Shown piece by piece: positions 31,716 to 40,336 of a DNA stretch of 64,000 nucleotides. The DNA lies in contig NC_014391.1 in NCBI RefSeq assembly GCF_000145235.1, forward strand, positions 1,240,001 through 1,304,000, in the 5' to 3' direction. Source of the stretch: Micromonospora aurantiaca ATCC 27029. Its GTDB lineage: Bacteria > Actinomycetota > Actinomycetes > Mycobacteriales > Micromonosporaceae. The notes below the pieces were generated by a model. It saw only the letters and a program-made list of their open reading frames with translations, made no database searches and was not told where the DNA came from. A program made the translations under genes and the position numbers. The number at the start of each line of letters is the position of its first letter. Position 1 is the stretch's first letter.

Positions 31716-32612
31716 GTGCCGCAGACCCGGATCGCCGTCGTCGGCAGTGCCAACATGGACCTGGTCGGCATCGGCGCCGCGCTGCCCCGGCCCGGCGAGA
31801 CGGTGCTGGGCGACGACTTCGTCATGCTGCCCGGCGGCAAGGGCGCCAACCAGGCGGTCGCCGCGGTACGCGCCGGCGCGTCCTGTGTCTTCCTGGGCGC
31901 GATCGGCTCGGACTCGTTCGGCGTGACGCTACGGGCCCGCATGACGGCGGCCGGCGTGGACACCGACCACCTGCGGGTGGTCTACGGCCCGTCCGGCGTC
32001 GCGCTGGTGATGGTCGGCGGCGCGGGGGAGAACGCCATCCTGGTCACCCCCGGGGCGAACGCTGCGTTCACGTCGCTGACCGCCGGCGAGCTTTCCGCCG
32101 TACGCGATGCGGACGTGCTGGTCGCGCAGCTGGAGGTGCCGGTCGAGACGGTGACCGAGGCGGCGCTGGCGGCCCGGTCCGCGGGCACCCGGGTGGTGCT
32201 CAACGCCGCGCCGGCCCGATCGGTGCCGGCCGAGCTGCTGGCGGCCACCGACCTGCTCGTGGTGAACGAGCCGGAGGCGCAGGCGCTGACCGGTCGCGGC
32301 CGGGACGAGCCGGCGGCGCTGCTCGACCTGGTGCCCCGGGCGGTGCTCACGCTCGGCGGCGACGGCGCCTGGTACGTCGACCGGGACCGCCCGCCGACGC
32401 ACGTGCCGGCCGTGCCGGTGGACGTGGTCGACTCGACCACCGCCGGGGACGCGTTCACCGCCGCGCTCGCGGTGGCCTGGGGCGAGGGGCGGGACTTGGC
32501 CGACGCGGTCCGCTGGGCGGCGGCCGCCGGTGCGGCGTGCGTGCGCAAGCTCGGCGCCTCGGTGGCGCTGCCGCACCGCGCGGAGATCGACGAGCTGTTC
32601 CCCGGCGGTTAA
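31716..32612 (+). CDS. rbsK: Ribokinase
   Basis: The 298-residue PfkB-family kinase phosphorylates D-ribose to ribose-5-phosphate. GTG 31716 starts VPQTRIAVVGSANMDLVGIG. The substrate-binding glycine pair is in LPGGKGANQAVAAVRAGA. The catalytic segment is VDSTTAGDAFTAALAVAWGE with the GAGD-like anion hole (here AGDAF) and Asp base. TLGGDGAWYVD binds nucleotide. No rbsABC transport genes adjoin it, so ribose salvage from nucleosides is as likely as uptake. Other PfkB sugar kinases remain possible. Confidence 0.85.
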   Translation: MPQTRIAVVGSANMDLVGIGAALPRPGETVLGDDFVMLPGGKGANQAVAAVRAGASCVFLGAIGSDSFGVTLRARMTAAGVDTDHLRVVYGPSGVALVMVGGAGENAILVTPGANAAFTSLTAGELSAVRDADVLVAQLEVPVETVTEAALAARSAGTRVVLNAAPARSVPAELLAATDLLVVNEPEAQALTGRGRDEPAALLDLVPRAVLTLGGDGAWYVDRDRPPTHVPAVPVDVVDSTTAGDAFTAALAVAWGEGRDLADAVRWAAAAGAACVRKLGASVALPHRAEIDELFPGG

Positions 32613-32627
32613 GAAGGGGCCCTTCCT
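32609..32627. repeat. Dispersed palindromic repeat, copy 1 (TTAAGAAGGGGCCCTTCCT)
   Basis: A GC-centred palindrome with core AAGGGGCCCTT, overlapping the rbsK stop. The same element occurs in four copies in this window and may act as a two-way terminator between convergent genes. Confidence 0.8.
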
Positions 32628-32638
32628 CTACCGGAGGC

Positions 32639-32661
32639 GTTAAGAAGGGGCCCTTCCTTAC
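32639..32661. repeat. Dispersed palindromic repeat, copy 2
   Basis: GTTAAGAAGGGGCCCTTCC and flanks, 30 bases from copy 1 in the same orientation, next to the 3' end of the convergent gene that ends at 32658. Confidence 0.8.
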
Positions 32662-33422
32662 ACCTCGTCGGTGAGGCGCTCGCCGCGCCGGCGCAGCATG
32701 CCGAGCCCGGGGATGCCGGCGACCGCGAGCTTGAGATCGCGTGTGACGTCCAGCAGGTCGTGCAGGTCCGGGCCGACCCGGTCCAGCGTGGCCAGGATCG
32801 GCAGCACGTCCGAGGTGAGATGGTCCTTGAGCTTCGGCAACTCGTCCACCAGCCGGATCGCGGCGGTCACCTCCTCCGGGCTGAGCTGCTCCACGAAACG
32901 GGCCGCCATCGGCGCGGCCCGGCGCAGCGTCGCCTCGTACGCGGTCAGCAGCTCGGTCGCGACGCCCGTCGCCTTCTCGGCGGTCGCCAGCGTGCCCGCC
33001 GCCCGCGCGGTCACCGTCTCCGCCTCGGTCACCACACCGGCCGCCGTCCGGGCCACCCGGTCGGCCTGGCCGACCACCGTGGCCGCCGCCTCGGAGACCC
33101 GCTGCGCCTCGCCGACCACCACCGTCGCCGCGGCGGCCACCTCGGTCGCCGTGTCGATCGCCGCGGTGGCGGCGGTGCTGATCACCGCCACCTCGCGGAC
33201 CGCCGTCTCGGCGTCGGTGAGCACCCGGTCGGTGCGGTCGAGCGTGCCCTCGATCCGGTCCACCACCCCGTCGATCCGCCGGACCAGCGCCTCCACCTGA
33301 TCGAGGACGGCGAAGGCGCGAGCGGGTACCGAGGCCACCGTGGCGGCCGAGCCGAGCGCCTGGTCCAGGGCGGTACGGGTGAGGCCGAGTACGGCGCCGG
33401 GCCGGGGAAGAGGGATCGCCAT
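32658..33422 (-). CDS. Alpha-helical coiled-coil hypothetical protein
   Basis: The 254-residue protein from ATG 33422 consists mostly of long Ala/Val/Thr-rich helices with heptad-like repeats (VEALVRRIDGVVDRIEGTLD, AIDTATEVAAAATVVVGEAQ, ATVVGQADRVARTAAGVVTE). It resembles apolipoprotein- or methyl-accepting-like coiled coils. The C-terminus (LDRVGPDLHDLLDVTRDLKL, then GIPGLGMLRRRG) is more specific and conserved in actinomycetes. No signal peptide or membrane helix is convincing. Function unknown; a membrane-surface or scaffold role is a guess. Confidence 0.75.
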   Translation of the reverse strand: MAIPLPRPGAVLGLTRTALDQALGSAATVASVPARAFAVLDQVEALVRRIDGVVDRIEGTLDRTDRVLTDAETAVREVAVISTAATAAIDTATEVAAAATVVVGEAQRVSEAAATVVGQADRVARTAAGVVTEAETVTARAAGTLATAEKATGVATELLTAYEATLRRAAPMAARFVEQLSPEEVTAAIRLVDELPKLKDHLTSDVLPILATLDRVGPDLHDLLDVTRDLKLAVAGIPGLGMLRRRGERLTDEV

Positions 33423-33504
33423 GACATCCAGTGTGCGGCGTCGCTGCCAGTGCCGCCCGACGGCAGCCGGGCGGCGAAGGTCACGCCGGGCCGCCGACGC
33501 GGCG

Positions 33505-33510
33505 TAAGGT
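33505..33510 (+). promoter_or_regulatory. Leaderless -10 box TAAGGT
   Basis: It ends seven bases before ATG 33517 of the membrane hydrolase. Confidence 0.5.
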
Positions 33511-33516
33511 GCCGGC

Positions 33517-34998
33517 ATGCCCACCCCCGGCCCGGCGTCGCGGCGACTGCTCGCCTGCGGCGTGGTCGCGCTGCTCGCCGTCGTCCTGGGAGCCCTGCTC
33601 CTGGCCCGCGCCGACGCCCGTCTGAGCACCCGGCGGGCGACCGTGGCGGGAGTCCCGCTGACCGAGGTCCGGGCGGACGGCGTGAGCGGCGACCTGCGGC
33701 CCGGGGTGGTGGTCGCGCACGGTTTCGCCGGGTCGGCCCGGCTGATGCGGCCGCTCGCCGACTCGGTGGCCCGCCGGGGCGGGATCGCGGTGCTGCTCGA
33801 CTTCGCCGGCCACGGCGCCAGCCACGCCCGGCTACCCGGCGCGGGCCGGGACGAGGAACGCAGCCGGGCGCTGCTGCGGCACGACCTGGACGTGGCGGTC
33901 GCCTGGCTGCGCGGGCGTCCCGGCGTCGACCCGGACCGGATCGTCCTGGTCGGGCACTCGATGGGCGCGGGCGCGGTCACCCGGTACGCGGTGGCGCATC
34001 CGGAGATCGACCGGACCGTGGCGATCTCGCTGCCCGACGGCGGTGACGTGCCGGCCGGCTGGCCCGGGAGGCTGACGCTCGTGGTGGGCGGGCTGGAGTT
34101 CGCCGGCTTCCGCCAGGCGGTCGACGAGGCGACGTGGGACGCGCCACCGGGCACCCGCACGCGGGTGGTGGCACCGGGCACCGAGCACGTGTCGGTGCTG
34201 TTCGCGCCGCGTACCCACGCCGCGGTGCTCGACGCGCTCCCGGACCGTACCGGCGGGCCGCCGCCGGCCCCGCTGACCCGGCCGGGCGGCGCCGGGCTGC
34301 TGCTGGCAGGGCTCGCGCTGGGCTTCGTGCCGCTGGCGGCGCTGCTATCGCGCCGGGCGGGGGCGGGCACCGGCGGTCCGCGTACGGGTGCGGGCCGGTG
34401 GCTCGCCGCGACGGTGGCGGCGGCCGGGCTGGGCGCCGCGCTCGCCGCACTGCTGCCGACCGCCCGGCTGCCGCTCGCCGTGGGCGGGTACGTGGCAGTG
34501 TTCCTGCTGTTCACGGGCGTGCTGCTGGCCGCCGCGGCACGCCTCGCGCAACCCCGCCGGCCACCGGTGACCGAGGGCGGCGTCCGGTCCGCTGCCGTCG
34601 CCGTCGCGCTCCTCGGGTACGCCGCGCTCGCCGTCGCGCTGCCGCTGCGCCTCGGCCTCACCTCGACCGTGCCGGTCGGGGCCCGGTGGTGGCTGCTGCC
34701 CCTGGTGACGTTCTGCTGCCTGGTCTTCCTGCTCGGCGCCGAACGGCTCGCGGACGGCCACGGCATCCGTTACGCGGCCACCGGCGGGATCGCCGTGCTG
34801 GTGCTCGCCGTCGCGGCGGTGCTCGGCCTGGCACCTGGGTTCGTGCTGCTGGTGGTGCCGCTGTTCGCGGCGCTGGTGGCCTGGCAGGCGGCCTGGGCCG
34901 GAGTGCTGCGCCGCCGGGCCGCGCCGTGGTGGCTGGCGCCGTCGGTCGGGGCGGTGGTGCTCGCCTGGCCGATCGCGACCACGCTGCCGCTGGCCTGA
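33517..34998 (+). CDS. Membrane-bound alpha/beta hydrolase
   Basis: The 493-residue protein has an N-terminal anchor helix (LLACGVVALLAVVLGALLLA), an extracytoplasmic alpha/beta-hydrolase domain (about 40-250) and seven or so C-terminal membrane helices. The nucleophile elbow is IVLVGHSMGAGAVTRYA with Ser in GHSMG; the oxyanion region is GVVVAHGFAGSARLM; an acidic residue and the His in GTEHVSVLF complete a plausible triad. The substrate (lipid, peptide or xenobiotic ester) cannot be told. ATG 33517 is the likely transcription start. Its 3' end nearly meets the convergent DUF6232 gene. Confidence 0.82.
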   Translation: MPTPGPASRRLLACGVVALLAVVLGALLLARADARLSTRRATVAGVPLTEVRADGVSGDLRPGVVVAHGFAGSARLMRPLADSVARRGGIAVLLDFAGHGASHARLPGAGRDEERSRALLRHDLDVAVAWLRGRPGVDPDRIVLVGHSMGAGAVTRYAVAHPEIDRTVAISLPDGGDVPAGWPGRLTLVVGGLEFAGFRQAVDEATWDAPPGTRTRVVAPGTEHVSVLFAPRTHAAVLDALPDRTGGPPPAPLTRPGGAGLLLAGLALGFVPLAALLSRRAGAGTGGPRTGAGRWLAATVAAAGLGAALAALLPTARLPLAVGGYVAVFLLFTGVLLAAAARLAQPRRPPVTEGGVRSAAVAVALLGYAALAVALPLRLGLTSTVPVGARWWLLPLVTFCCLVFLLGAERLADGHGIRYAATGGIAVLVLAVAAVLGLAPGFVLLVVPLFAALVAWQAAWAGVLRRRAAPWWLAPSVGAVVLAWPIATTLPLA

Positions 34999-35007
34999 CC
35001 GTCGCCG

Positions 35008-35490
35008 CTATCGGCTGTCGGTCTGCTGCTCCACGGCGCGTTGCACGGCCCGGTAGATCTGCCCGAACCGCAGCGCGTCGGGCGTACGGACCAGCATCGT
35101 CTCCCGGCCGTGGTGCTGCACCCACAGCTCGTGCACCCGGTTGCCGCGCTCGTAGGAGCGGTCCAGCCACCCGAGCGGCACCTCCAGGAACGGGGTGAGC
35201 GCCAGTCCCGCCACCACGAACGCGGCCAGGATGATCAGGGCCAGTTTCCACTCGCCCCGGTCCTGCGCGGACCAGGCCAGCGAGAGCACGCAGACCACAG
35301 CGACGAGGGGCGGCAGCGACAGCAGCAGGACCAGCACCCCGCGGCCCAGCACCCGTCCCCGGACGGCGAGCGTGGTGGTGCCGCGTGCGTGCCAGACGTA
35401 CGTGACGTCGGCGAGCGCAACGACCTGCCCGCCCGCGTGGATCGCCTCCGAGGTGACCTGTACGGCGTCGTCCCGGTAATAGAGGACCAT
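35008..35490 (-). CDS. DUF6232 family membrane protein (paralogue 1)
   Basis: The 160-residue protein begins MVLYYRDDAVQVTSEAIHAG, the family's YYxDxxVxVTS signature. WHARGTTTLAVRGRVLG, two membrane helices (VLVLLLSLPPLVAVVCVLSL, LALIILAAFVVAGLAL) and the C-terminal RTPDALRFGQIYRAVQRAVE follow. The last segment is almost the same in the paralogue at 35926-36534. TAGGCT on the minus strand (35501-35496) lies six bases before the ATG, so transcription is near-leaderless. Function unknown; the cytoplasmic ends suggest an inner-membrane protein with PH-like folds. Confidence 0.8.
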   Translation of the reverse strand: MVLYYRDDAVQVTSEAIHAGGQVVALADVTYVWHARGTTTLAVRGRVLGRGVLVLLLSLPPLVAVVCVLSLAWSAQDRGEWKLALIILAAFVVAGLALTPFLEVPLGWLDRSYERGNRVHELWVQHHGRETMLVRTPDALRFGQIYRAVQRAVEQQTDSR

Positions 35491-35512
35491 GAATCAGCCT
35501 AACCGCGTGTGT

Positions 35513-35542
35513 CGACAGCGGACGGTCGAGCGTCGGTAGGAT
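35513..35542 (+). promoter_or_regulatory. Leaderless promoter of the SnoaL-like gene
   Basis: -35 TCGACA (35513-35518), an 18-base spacer, and -10 TAGGAT (35537-35542) seven bases before ATG 35549. Confidence 0.55.
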
Positions 35543-35548
35543 GACGGC

Positions 35549-35980
35549 ATGACCGACCGGAACGGGGCCGGAACCGGCGGTGACGAGCAGGCGCGCAACG
35601 TCGAGGTGGTCAGGCGCTACCTGCGCACCTTCGTCACGAAGGACCTGGCCGAACTGGCCGAGGTGGTCGACGAGGACGTGGAGATCTACGGCTCCGGCAC
35701 CGCGGTGCGCGGCAGGCGCTACCCCGAGGCCGCCGTCTCCTCACCCGGCCTGACGGTGATCGACCAGGAGATCCGGGAGATCTTCGCGGCCGGGGACCGG
35801 GTGGTGGTGTCGCTGGCGCAGACGTACCGGCGGGACGCGACCGGTGCGACCACGGTGCAGAGCGCCTGCAAGATGTACCGCCTGGCCGGCGGCCGGATCG
35901 TGCAGTTCTGGGGCGAGCAGGACACCTACGGTCTGTTGCGCGGGCTCGGCCTGCTGCCGGACGAGCCGATCACGTTCTGA
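35549..35980 (+). CDS. SnoaL/NTF2-like protein
   Basis: The 143-residue protein shows the cone-shaped NTF2 fold pattern: helix NVEVVRRYLRTFVTKDLAEL, then VDEDVEIYGSGTAVRGR, strand ITV-type segments IDQEIREIFAAGDRVVVSLA and [20 protein letters not shown]. SnoaL-like proteins are cyclases, isomerases or binding proteins; no catalytic Asp-His pair can be assigned with confidence. Its 3' end overlaps the convergent DUF6232 paralogue by 55 bases. The start is set by the -10 box. Confidence 0.8.
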   Translation: MTDRNGAGTGGDEQARNVEVVRRYLRTFVTKDLAELAEVVDEDVEIYGSGTAVRGRRYPEAAVSSPGLTVIDQEIREIFAAGDRVVVSLAQTYRRDATGATTVQSACKMYRLAGGRIVQFWGEQDTYGLLRGLGLLPDEPITF

Positions 35981-36534
35981 CCCGTCGCGGCAGGACCGGT
36001 CGCGGGACGACCGGCCGCGGGACGACCGGCCGCGGGACGACCGGGTGCGGTACGGCCCGGCCCGGGGCGACCCGGTGCGGACGGCAGGCTCTCCATGGCG
36101 CGCTGCACCGCCCGGTAGACCTGCCCGAAGCGCATCGCGTCGCGGGTGTGCAGCAGCCGCACCGGGCGGCCCCGCCATTCGGCCCACATCTCCATCTCCC
36201 GGCTGCCCCGGGCGTACGAGCGGTCCAGGTGTTCGAAGAGGAAGTCCGCGAGCGGGCCGACGGCGAGGCCGACCAGCACCGAGACGCCGACGACGGCGAC
36301 GGTGACCGCCGCCGAGCGCTGCAGCCACACGGCCAGCGCGATGCCCAGCACGGCGGCCACCAGCGGCCCGGCGAGCGCGGCCCCGATCGCGCCGCGCCCG
36401 GCGAGCACCCGCCAGGAGCGGTCGCCCCGCCGGTGCCACACGGTGGTCAGTTCGGCCAGCGGGTAGCTGCGCCCGTCCACCCGTACCGCTGTGGAGGTGA
36501 CCTGGACGGAGCGGTCGTCGTAGTAGGTGATCAT
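35926..36534 (-). CDS. DUF6232 family membrane protein (paralogue 2) with repeat tail
   Basis: The 202-residue protein begins [20 protein letters not shown] and has [20 protein letters not shown], two membrane helices and [20 protein letters not shown], the same layout as the DUF6232 paralogue nearby. After that conserved end it carries a low-complexity tail ([16 protein letters not shown]) made by a 15-bp DNA tandem repeat at 35986-36045. It then runs into the convergent SnoaL gene. The tail is probably a recent extension after loss of an earlier stop. The ribosome-binding site is GGGAGTGAGG. Function unknown. Confidence 0.75.
   Translation of the reverse strand: MITYYDDRSVQVTSTAVRVDGRSYPLAELTTVWHRRGDRSWRVLAGRGAIGAALAGPLVAAVLGIALAVWLQRSAAVTVAVVGVSVLVGLAVGPLADFLFEHLDRSYARGSREMEMWAEWRGRPVRLLHTRDAMRFGQVYRAVQRAMESLPSAPGRPGPGRTAPGRPAAGRPAAGRPATGPAATGQNVIGSSGSRPSPRNRP
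35986..36045. repeat. 15-bp tandem repeat inside the DUF6232 tail
   Basis: Four units close to CGCGGGACGACCGGC; the middle two are identical. It encodes the Ala-Gly-Arg-Pro repeats of the DUF6232 paralogue. Confidence 0.85.
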
Positions 36535-36665
36535 GGCCTCACTCCCGGTGGCGGGGCTGCGGCGACTCCGGCGGCGACCTGGGGAGTCGCCGACACCACA
36601 CTGTCTACCCCAACGAGGCGAGTCGTAAGGTTGGCACGCGACTTCGACGAGGAAGTGAGGGCAGC

Positions 36666-37439
36666 GTGGGCGAGTTCGTCAGGCTGGAAGTGAAGGACGG
36701 CATCGGCACCATCCGGCTGGAGCGGCCGCCGATGAACGCGCTCAACACCCAGGTGCAGGAGGAGTTGCGCGCCGCCGCGTCGGCGGCCACCGGCGACGCC
36801 GAGGTTCGCGCCGTGATCGTGTACGGCGGCGAGAAGGTCTTCGCGGCCGGTGCGGACATCAAGGAGATGGCCGACATGTCCTACGTGGACATGGCGGAGC
36901 GCGCTGCCGACCTGTCCAGCGCGCTCGGCGCGATCGCCCGCATCCCCAAGCCGGTCGTCGCCGCGATCACCGGGTACGCGCTCGGCGGCGGTTGCGAGCT
37001 GGCGCTGGCCTGCGACTGGCGGATCGTGGCCGAGGACGCCAAGCTCGGCCAGCCGGAGATCAAGCTGGGCATCATCCCGGGCGCCGGCGGCACCCAGCGG
37101 CTGGCCCGCCTGGTCGGCCCGGCCCGCGCGAAGGACCTGATCATGACCGGGCGGATGGTCGACGCCGCCGAGGCGCTGCGGATCGGCCTGGCCGACCGGG
37201 TGGTCCCGGCCGCCGAGGTCTACGACGCCGCTGTGGCGTACGTGAAGCCGTTCCTGACCGGGCCGGTGCAGGCGCTGCGCGCGGCGAAGGCGGCTGTCGA
37301 CGGCGGTCTGGACATGGACCTCACGTCGGGCCTGGCCTGGGAGAGCCAGCTCTTCGCGGCGCTGTTCGCCACCGACGACCGGCGCGAGGGCATGGCCGCG
37401 TTCGTGGAGAAGCGCAAGCCGGGCTTCACCGGTCGCTGA
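36666..37439 (+). CDS. Enoyl-CoA hydratase/isomerase family protein
   Basis: The 257-residue crotonase-fold enzyme starts at GTG 36666, with GAAGTGAGGG upstream and a -10 TAAGGT at 36626-36631. The CoA/oxyanion segment is [20 protein letters not shown], the second glycine of the oxyanion hole is in [17 protein letters not shown], and the catalytic Glu pair lies in [20 protein letters not shown]. This is the standard hydratase layout, adding water to trans-2-enoyl-CoA in fatty-acid beta-oxidation. The neighbouring etfBA genes, 4 kb away, would accept electrons from the matching acyl-CoA dehydrogenase step. Confidence 0.92.
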   Translation: MGEFVRLEVKDGIGTIRLERPPMNALNTQVQEELRAAASAATGDAEVRAVIVYGGEKVFAAGADIKEMADMSYVDMAERAADLSSALGAIARIPKPVVAAITGYALGGGCELALACDWRIVAEDAKLGQPEIKLGIIPGAGGTQRLARLVGPARAKDLIMTGRMVDAAEALRIGLADRVVPAAEVYDAAVAYVKPFLTGPVQALRAAKAAVDGGLDMDLTSGLAWESQLFAALFATDDRREGMAAFVEKRKPGFTGR

Positions 37440-37509
37440 CGCGAGAGCTGTTCACATCCGCGATACCGGCCAGTAGCGTGACCCCGGTCGGTCGACGAAG
37501 GGGAATGGC

Positions 37510-39132
37510 ATGACGGAGCGGATCGAGGGCCACGGGGGCGATCTGGCACTCGCGGCACTACGCGCGCACGGCGTACGGGAGATGTTCACGCTGTCCGGCG
37601 GGCACGTCTTCCCGCTCTACGACGCCGCGCACAGGGCGGGTTTCCCCCTCTACGACGTGCGGCACGAGCAGTCCGCCGTGTTCGCCGCCGAGGCGGTCGC
37701 CAAGCTCCAGCGCCGCCCCGGCCTGGCCGTGCTCACCGCCGGCCCCGGCGTCACCAACGGGGTCTCCGGCCTGACCAGCGCGTTCTTCAACGCCTCGCCG
37801 GTGCTGGTGCTCGGTGGGCGGGCGCCGCAGTTCCGCTGGGGCTCGGGCAGCCTCCAGGAGATGGACCACCTGCCGCTCGTCGCGCCGGTGACCAAGCACG
37901 CCGAGACGGTGTTCAGCGCCGACGACATCCCGCGCGCGGTGTCGGCGGCGCTGACCACCGCGCTCACCCCGCACCGCGGCCCGGTGTTCCTGGACTTCCC
38001 GCTGGAGGCGGTCTTCTCGGTCGGTGACGCCGACCTGCCGGCGGTCACGCCGCCGGCGCCGATCGAGCCGGACCCGGACGAGGTGGCGAAGGCGGCCCGC
38101 CTGATCGCCGGCGCGTCGCGGCCGGTCGTCATCGCCGGGTCCGACGTGTACGCGGGCGACGCCGTCGAGGCGCTGCGCGCCGCCGCCGAGTCGCTTCGGG
38201 TGCCGGTGTTCACGAACGGGATGGGCCGGGGCGCGCTGCCGCCGGAGCACCCGCTCGCCTTCGCCAAGGCCCGCCGGGTCGCGCTCAAGGGCGCCGACGT
38301 GGTCGTGGTGATCGGCACCCCGCTGGACTTCCGGCTCTCCTTCGGCGACTTCGGCGACGCCCAGGTGGTGCACGTCGTGGACGCGCCCAGCCAGCGGGCC
38401 GGGCACGTGCAGCCGGCCGCCGCGCCGGCCGGTGACCTGCGGCTGATCCTGGGCGCGTTCGCCGACCACACCGGTGACCGGGCCGACCACGCCGACTGGA
38501 TCGCCGAGCTGCGGACCGCCGAGGACGCGGCGAAGGCCCGCGATGCGGAGGAGATGGCCGCCGAGACCGACCCGATCCGCCCGGCCCGGATCTACGGCGA
38601 GCTGCGCAGGGCGCTCGCGCCGGATGCCATCACCATCGGCGACGGCGGCGACTTCGTGTCGTACGCCGGCCGCTATCTGGAGCCGGCCCAGCCCGGCACC
38701 TGGCTCGACCCCGGCCCGTACGGGTGCCTCGGCACCGGCATGGGCTACGCGATGGGCGCCCGGGTCAGCCACCCGGACCGGCAGATCTGCGTGCTGATGG
38801 GCGACGGCGCGGCCGGCTTCTCGCTGATGGACGTGGAGTCGCTGGTCCGGCAGAAGCTGCCGGTGGTGATCGTGGTCGGCAACAACGGCATCTGGGGGCT
38901 GGAGAAGCACCCGATGCGGGCGATGTACGGCTACGACGTGGCCGCCGACCTCCAGCCCGGCCTGCGCTACGACAAGGTGGTCGAGGCGCTCGGCGGCGCG
39001 GGCGAGACGGTGGAGAAGGCCGCCGACCTCGGGCCCGCGTTGGGGCGCGCGTTCGACTCGGGCGTGCCGTACCTGGTGAACGTGCTGACCGACCCCGCGG
39101 ACGCGTACCCCCGTTCGTCGAACCTGGCCTGA
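37510..39132 (+). CDS. Acetolactate synthase-like TPP-dependent enzyme
   Basis: The 540-residue protein has the three-domain thiamine-diphosphate layout: PYR domain with the catalytic Glu in YDVRHEQSAVFAAEAVAKLQ, a central domain (RPVVIAGSDVYAGDAVEALR), and a PP domain with the cofactor motif MGDGAAGFSLMDVESLVRQK ending in VGNNG. Acetolactate synthase, oxalyl-CoA decarboxylase, 2-hydroxyacyl-CoA lyase and benzoylformate-like enzymes share this layout. Lack of an adjacent ilvN small subunit argues against the main biosynthetic enzyme, and position after an enoyl-CoA hydratase would fit a 2-hydroxyacyl-CoA lyase. ATG 37510 is used. Confidence 0.8.
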   Translation: MTERIEGHGGDLALAALRAHGVREMFTLSGGHVFPLYDAAHRAGFPLYDVRHEQSAVFAAEAVAKLQRRPGLAVLTAGPGVTNGVSGLTSAFFNASPVLVLGGRAPQFRWGSGSLQEMDHLPLVAPVTKHAETVFSADDIPRAVSAALTTALTPHRGPVFLDFPLEAVFSVGDADLPAVTPPAPIEPDPDEVAKAARLIAGASRPVVIAGSDVYAGDAVEALRAAAESLRVPVFTNGMGRGALPPEHPLAFAKARRVALKGADVVVVIGTPLDFRLSFGDFGDAQVVHVVDAPSQRAGHVQPAAAPAGDLRLILGAFADHTGDRADHADWIAELRTAEDAAKARDAEEMAAETDPIRPARIYGELRRALAPDAITIGDGGDFVSYAGRYLEPAQPGTWLDPGPYGCLGTGMGYAMGARVSHPDRQICVLMGDGAAGFSLMDVESLVRQKLPVVIVVGNNGIWGLEKHPMRAMYGYDVAADLQPGLRYDKVVEALGGAGETVEKAADLGPALGRAFDSGVPYLVNVLTDPADAYPRSSNLA

Positions 39133-39137
39133 CCACG

Positions 39138-39185
39138 GCGCGTGCGGGCCGTCCACCGGGTGACCGGCGGGCGGCCCGCTGCGCG
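39138..39185. terminator. Hairpin between convergent TPP-enzyme and PLDc_N genes
   Basis: GCGCGTGCGGGCCG (39138-39151) pairs with CGGCCCGCTGCGC (39172-39184) with one T-T mismatch and a 20-base loop. Confidence 0.5.
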
Positions 39186-39187
39186 TG

Positions 39188-39586
39188 TCAGACCTCGGGG
39201 CGGTCCCTGTCGTCCGGGCGGCCGCGCAGCTCCTCCTCGCGGCGGCGCAGGTCCTCCTCCCACAGCCGCAGCCGTTCCTGGTCCTCGCGGCGGGACCGCT
39301 CGTCCAGCGAGGCGAGGAACTCCGGGTCGTCGTCCGGTGCGAGCGGGCGGCGGGCCGGGGCGGCGGGCCGGGCCGTGCCGGTGACGCCGGCGGTCCCGGC
39401 CGGGCGCTCGCGGCCCACCAGGAACCAGGCGATCGAGCCGACCAGCGGGAAGAAGAGAATGATCAGCACCCAGATCATCCGGGGCAGCGCCTTGACCTTC
39501 TCCTCGTCGGCGGAGAGACAGCTGATCAGCGCGCACACGGCGAGGACGATCTGGACCAGGAAGAGCAGCACGTAGAGGCGGGCCAT
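39188..39586 (-). CDS. PLDc_N domain membrane protein
   Basis: The 132-residue protein has two N-terminal membrane helices (LYVLLFLVQIVLAVCALISC, MIWVLIILFFPLVGSIAWFL) separated by a short charged loop. The second ends in FLVGRERP, the phospholipase D nuclease N-terminal signature. A cytoplasmic Arg/Glu-rich coiled tail follows (RSRREDQERLRLWEEDLRRR). No catalytic domain is attached; stand-alone PLDc_N proteins are common in actinomycetes and their role is unknown. Confidence 0.8.
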   Translation of the reverse strand: MARLYVLLFLVQIVLAVCALISCLSADEEKVKALPRMIWVLIILFFPLVGSIAWFLVGRERPAGTAGVTGTARPAAPARRPLAPDDDPEFLASLDERSRREDQERLRLWEEDLRRREEELRGRPDDRDRPEV

Positions 39587-39612
39587 GACTCATGATGGCT
39601 CACCGCCGCTCG

Positions 39613-39912
39613 TCAGCGCACCCCGCCGAGCACGTGCGCCACGCCGAGCACCGCAAGTCCGGCCGCGCCGAGCGCGGTCAGCGGCACCGACCATCTGTCG
39701 AACCGGCGCGGTCCGGTGCCGGTGGCCCGGTGCCACGTCACCACGAGCACGGCGAGCCAGACCACCACCGCGAGCCCGGCCGGCGCCGCGTCCGCGGCCC
39801 GGCCGCCGAACGCCGGCCGGAGCTGGAGCAGCAGCACCGCAGTGAGCGTGAGCAGCGTCCGCCGCCACGCCAGCCGGGTGCGCTCGGGTTGCAGGCCGGG
39901 GTCACGGGTCAC
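39613..39912 (-). CDS. DUF202 family membrane protein
   Basis: 99 residues from GTG 39912, overlapping the stop of the next DUF202 gene (GTGA). LQPERTRLAWRRTLLTLTAV is the DUF202 ERTxLAWxRT motif. Three hydrophobic helices follow (LAVVVWLAVLVVTWH, LGAAGLAVLGVAHVLGG). Function unknown; the two DUF202 genes form a coupled pair, as in many bacteria. Confidence 0.82.
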   Translation of the reverse strand: MTRDPGLQPERTRLAWRRTLLTLTAVLLLQLRPAFGGRAADAAPAGLAVVVWLAVLVVTWHRATGTGPRRFDRWSVPLTALGAAGLAVLGVAHVLGGVR

Positions 39913-40295
39913 CGCGCGCCGCCCACCAGCACGGCGGCCACCAGCAGCAGCGCGCCGACCGCGACGACGAGTGCGAGGACGGCCGGGAAGCGGGACGCGG
40001 GCAACTCCTCGTTCAGCCGCATGGCGCGTTCGGTGCGCGCCCAGTGGTCGACCGCCCGGATCGAGACGGTGGCGCCGAGCAGCAGCAGCGCGACCGCGAG
40101 CGTCTCGCGCAGGTGGGCCAGGCGCAGCGGCGGCAGGAACTGCGCGGCGGCCAGCCCGCCCGCCACCAGCGCGAGACCTGTTCGCAGCCAGGCCAGGAAC
40201 GTCCGTTCGTTCGCCAGCGAGAAGCGGTAGTCCGGCGGGGTGCCGACCGAACGCAGCTCACGCGGGTCGAACCAGCTCTTGATCGACTCCCACAC
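39909..40295 (-). CDS. DUF202 family protein (YidH-like)
   Basis: 128 residues, first gene of the pair. The motif RFSLANERTFLAWLRTGLAL marks DUF202. Three membrane helices follow (LALVAGGLAAAQFLPPLRLA, LAVALLLLGATVSIRAVDHW, FPAVLALVVAVGALLLVAAV). Membrane protein of unknown role. Translationally coupled to the second DUF202 gene. Confidence 0.85.
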   Translation of the reverse strand: MWESIKSWFDPRELRSVGTPPDYRFSLANERTFLAWLRTGLALVAGGLAAAQFLPPLRLAHLRETLAVALLLLGATVSIRAVDHWARTERAMRLNEELPASRFPAVLALVVAVGALLLVAAVLVGGAR

Positions 40296-40324
40296 GCTGC
40301 CGATTATCCGCTTTGCCCCGCGCC

Positions 40325-40330
40325 TAGCCT
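40325..40330 (+). promoter_or_regulatory. Leaderless -10 box TAGCCT
   Basis: It ends seven bases before ATG 40337 of the GNAT gene. Confidence 0.5.
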
Positions 40331-40336
40331 GGGGGG

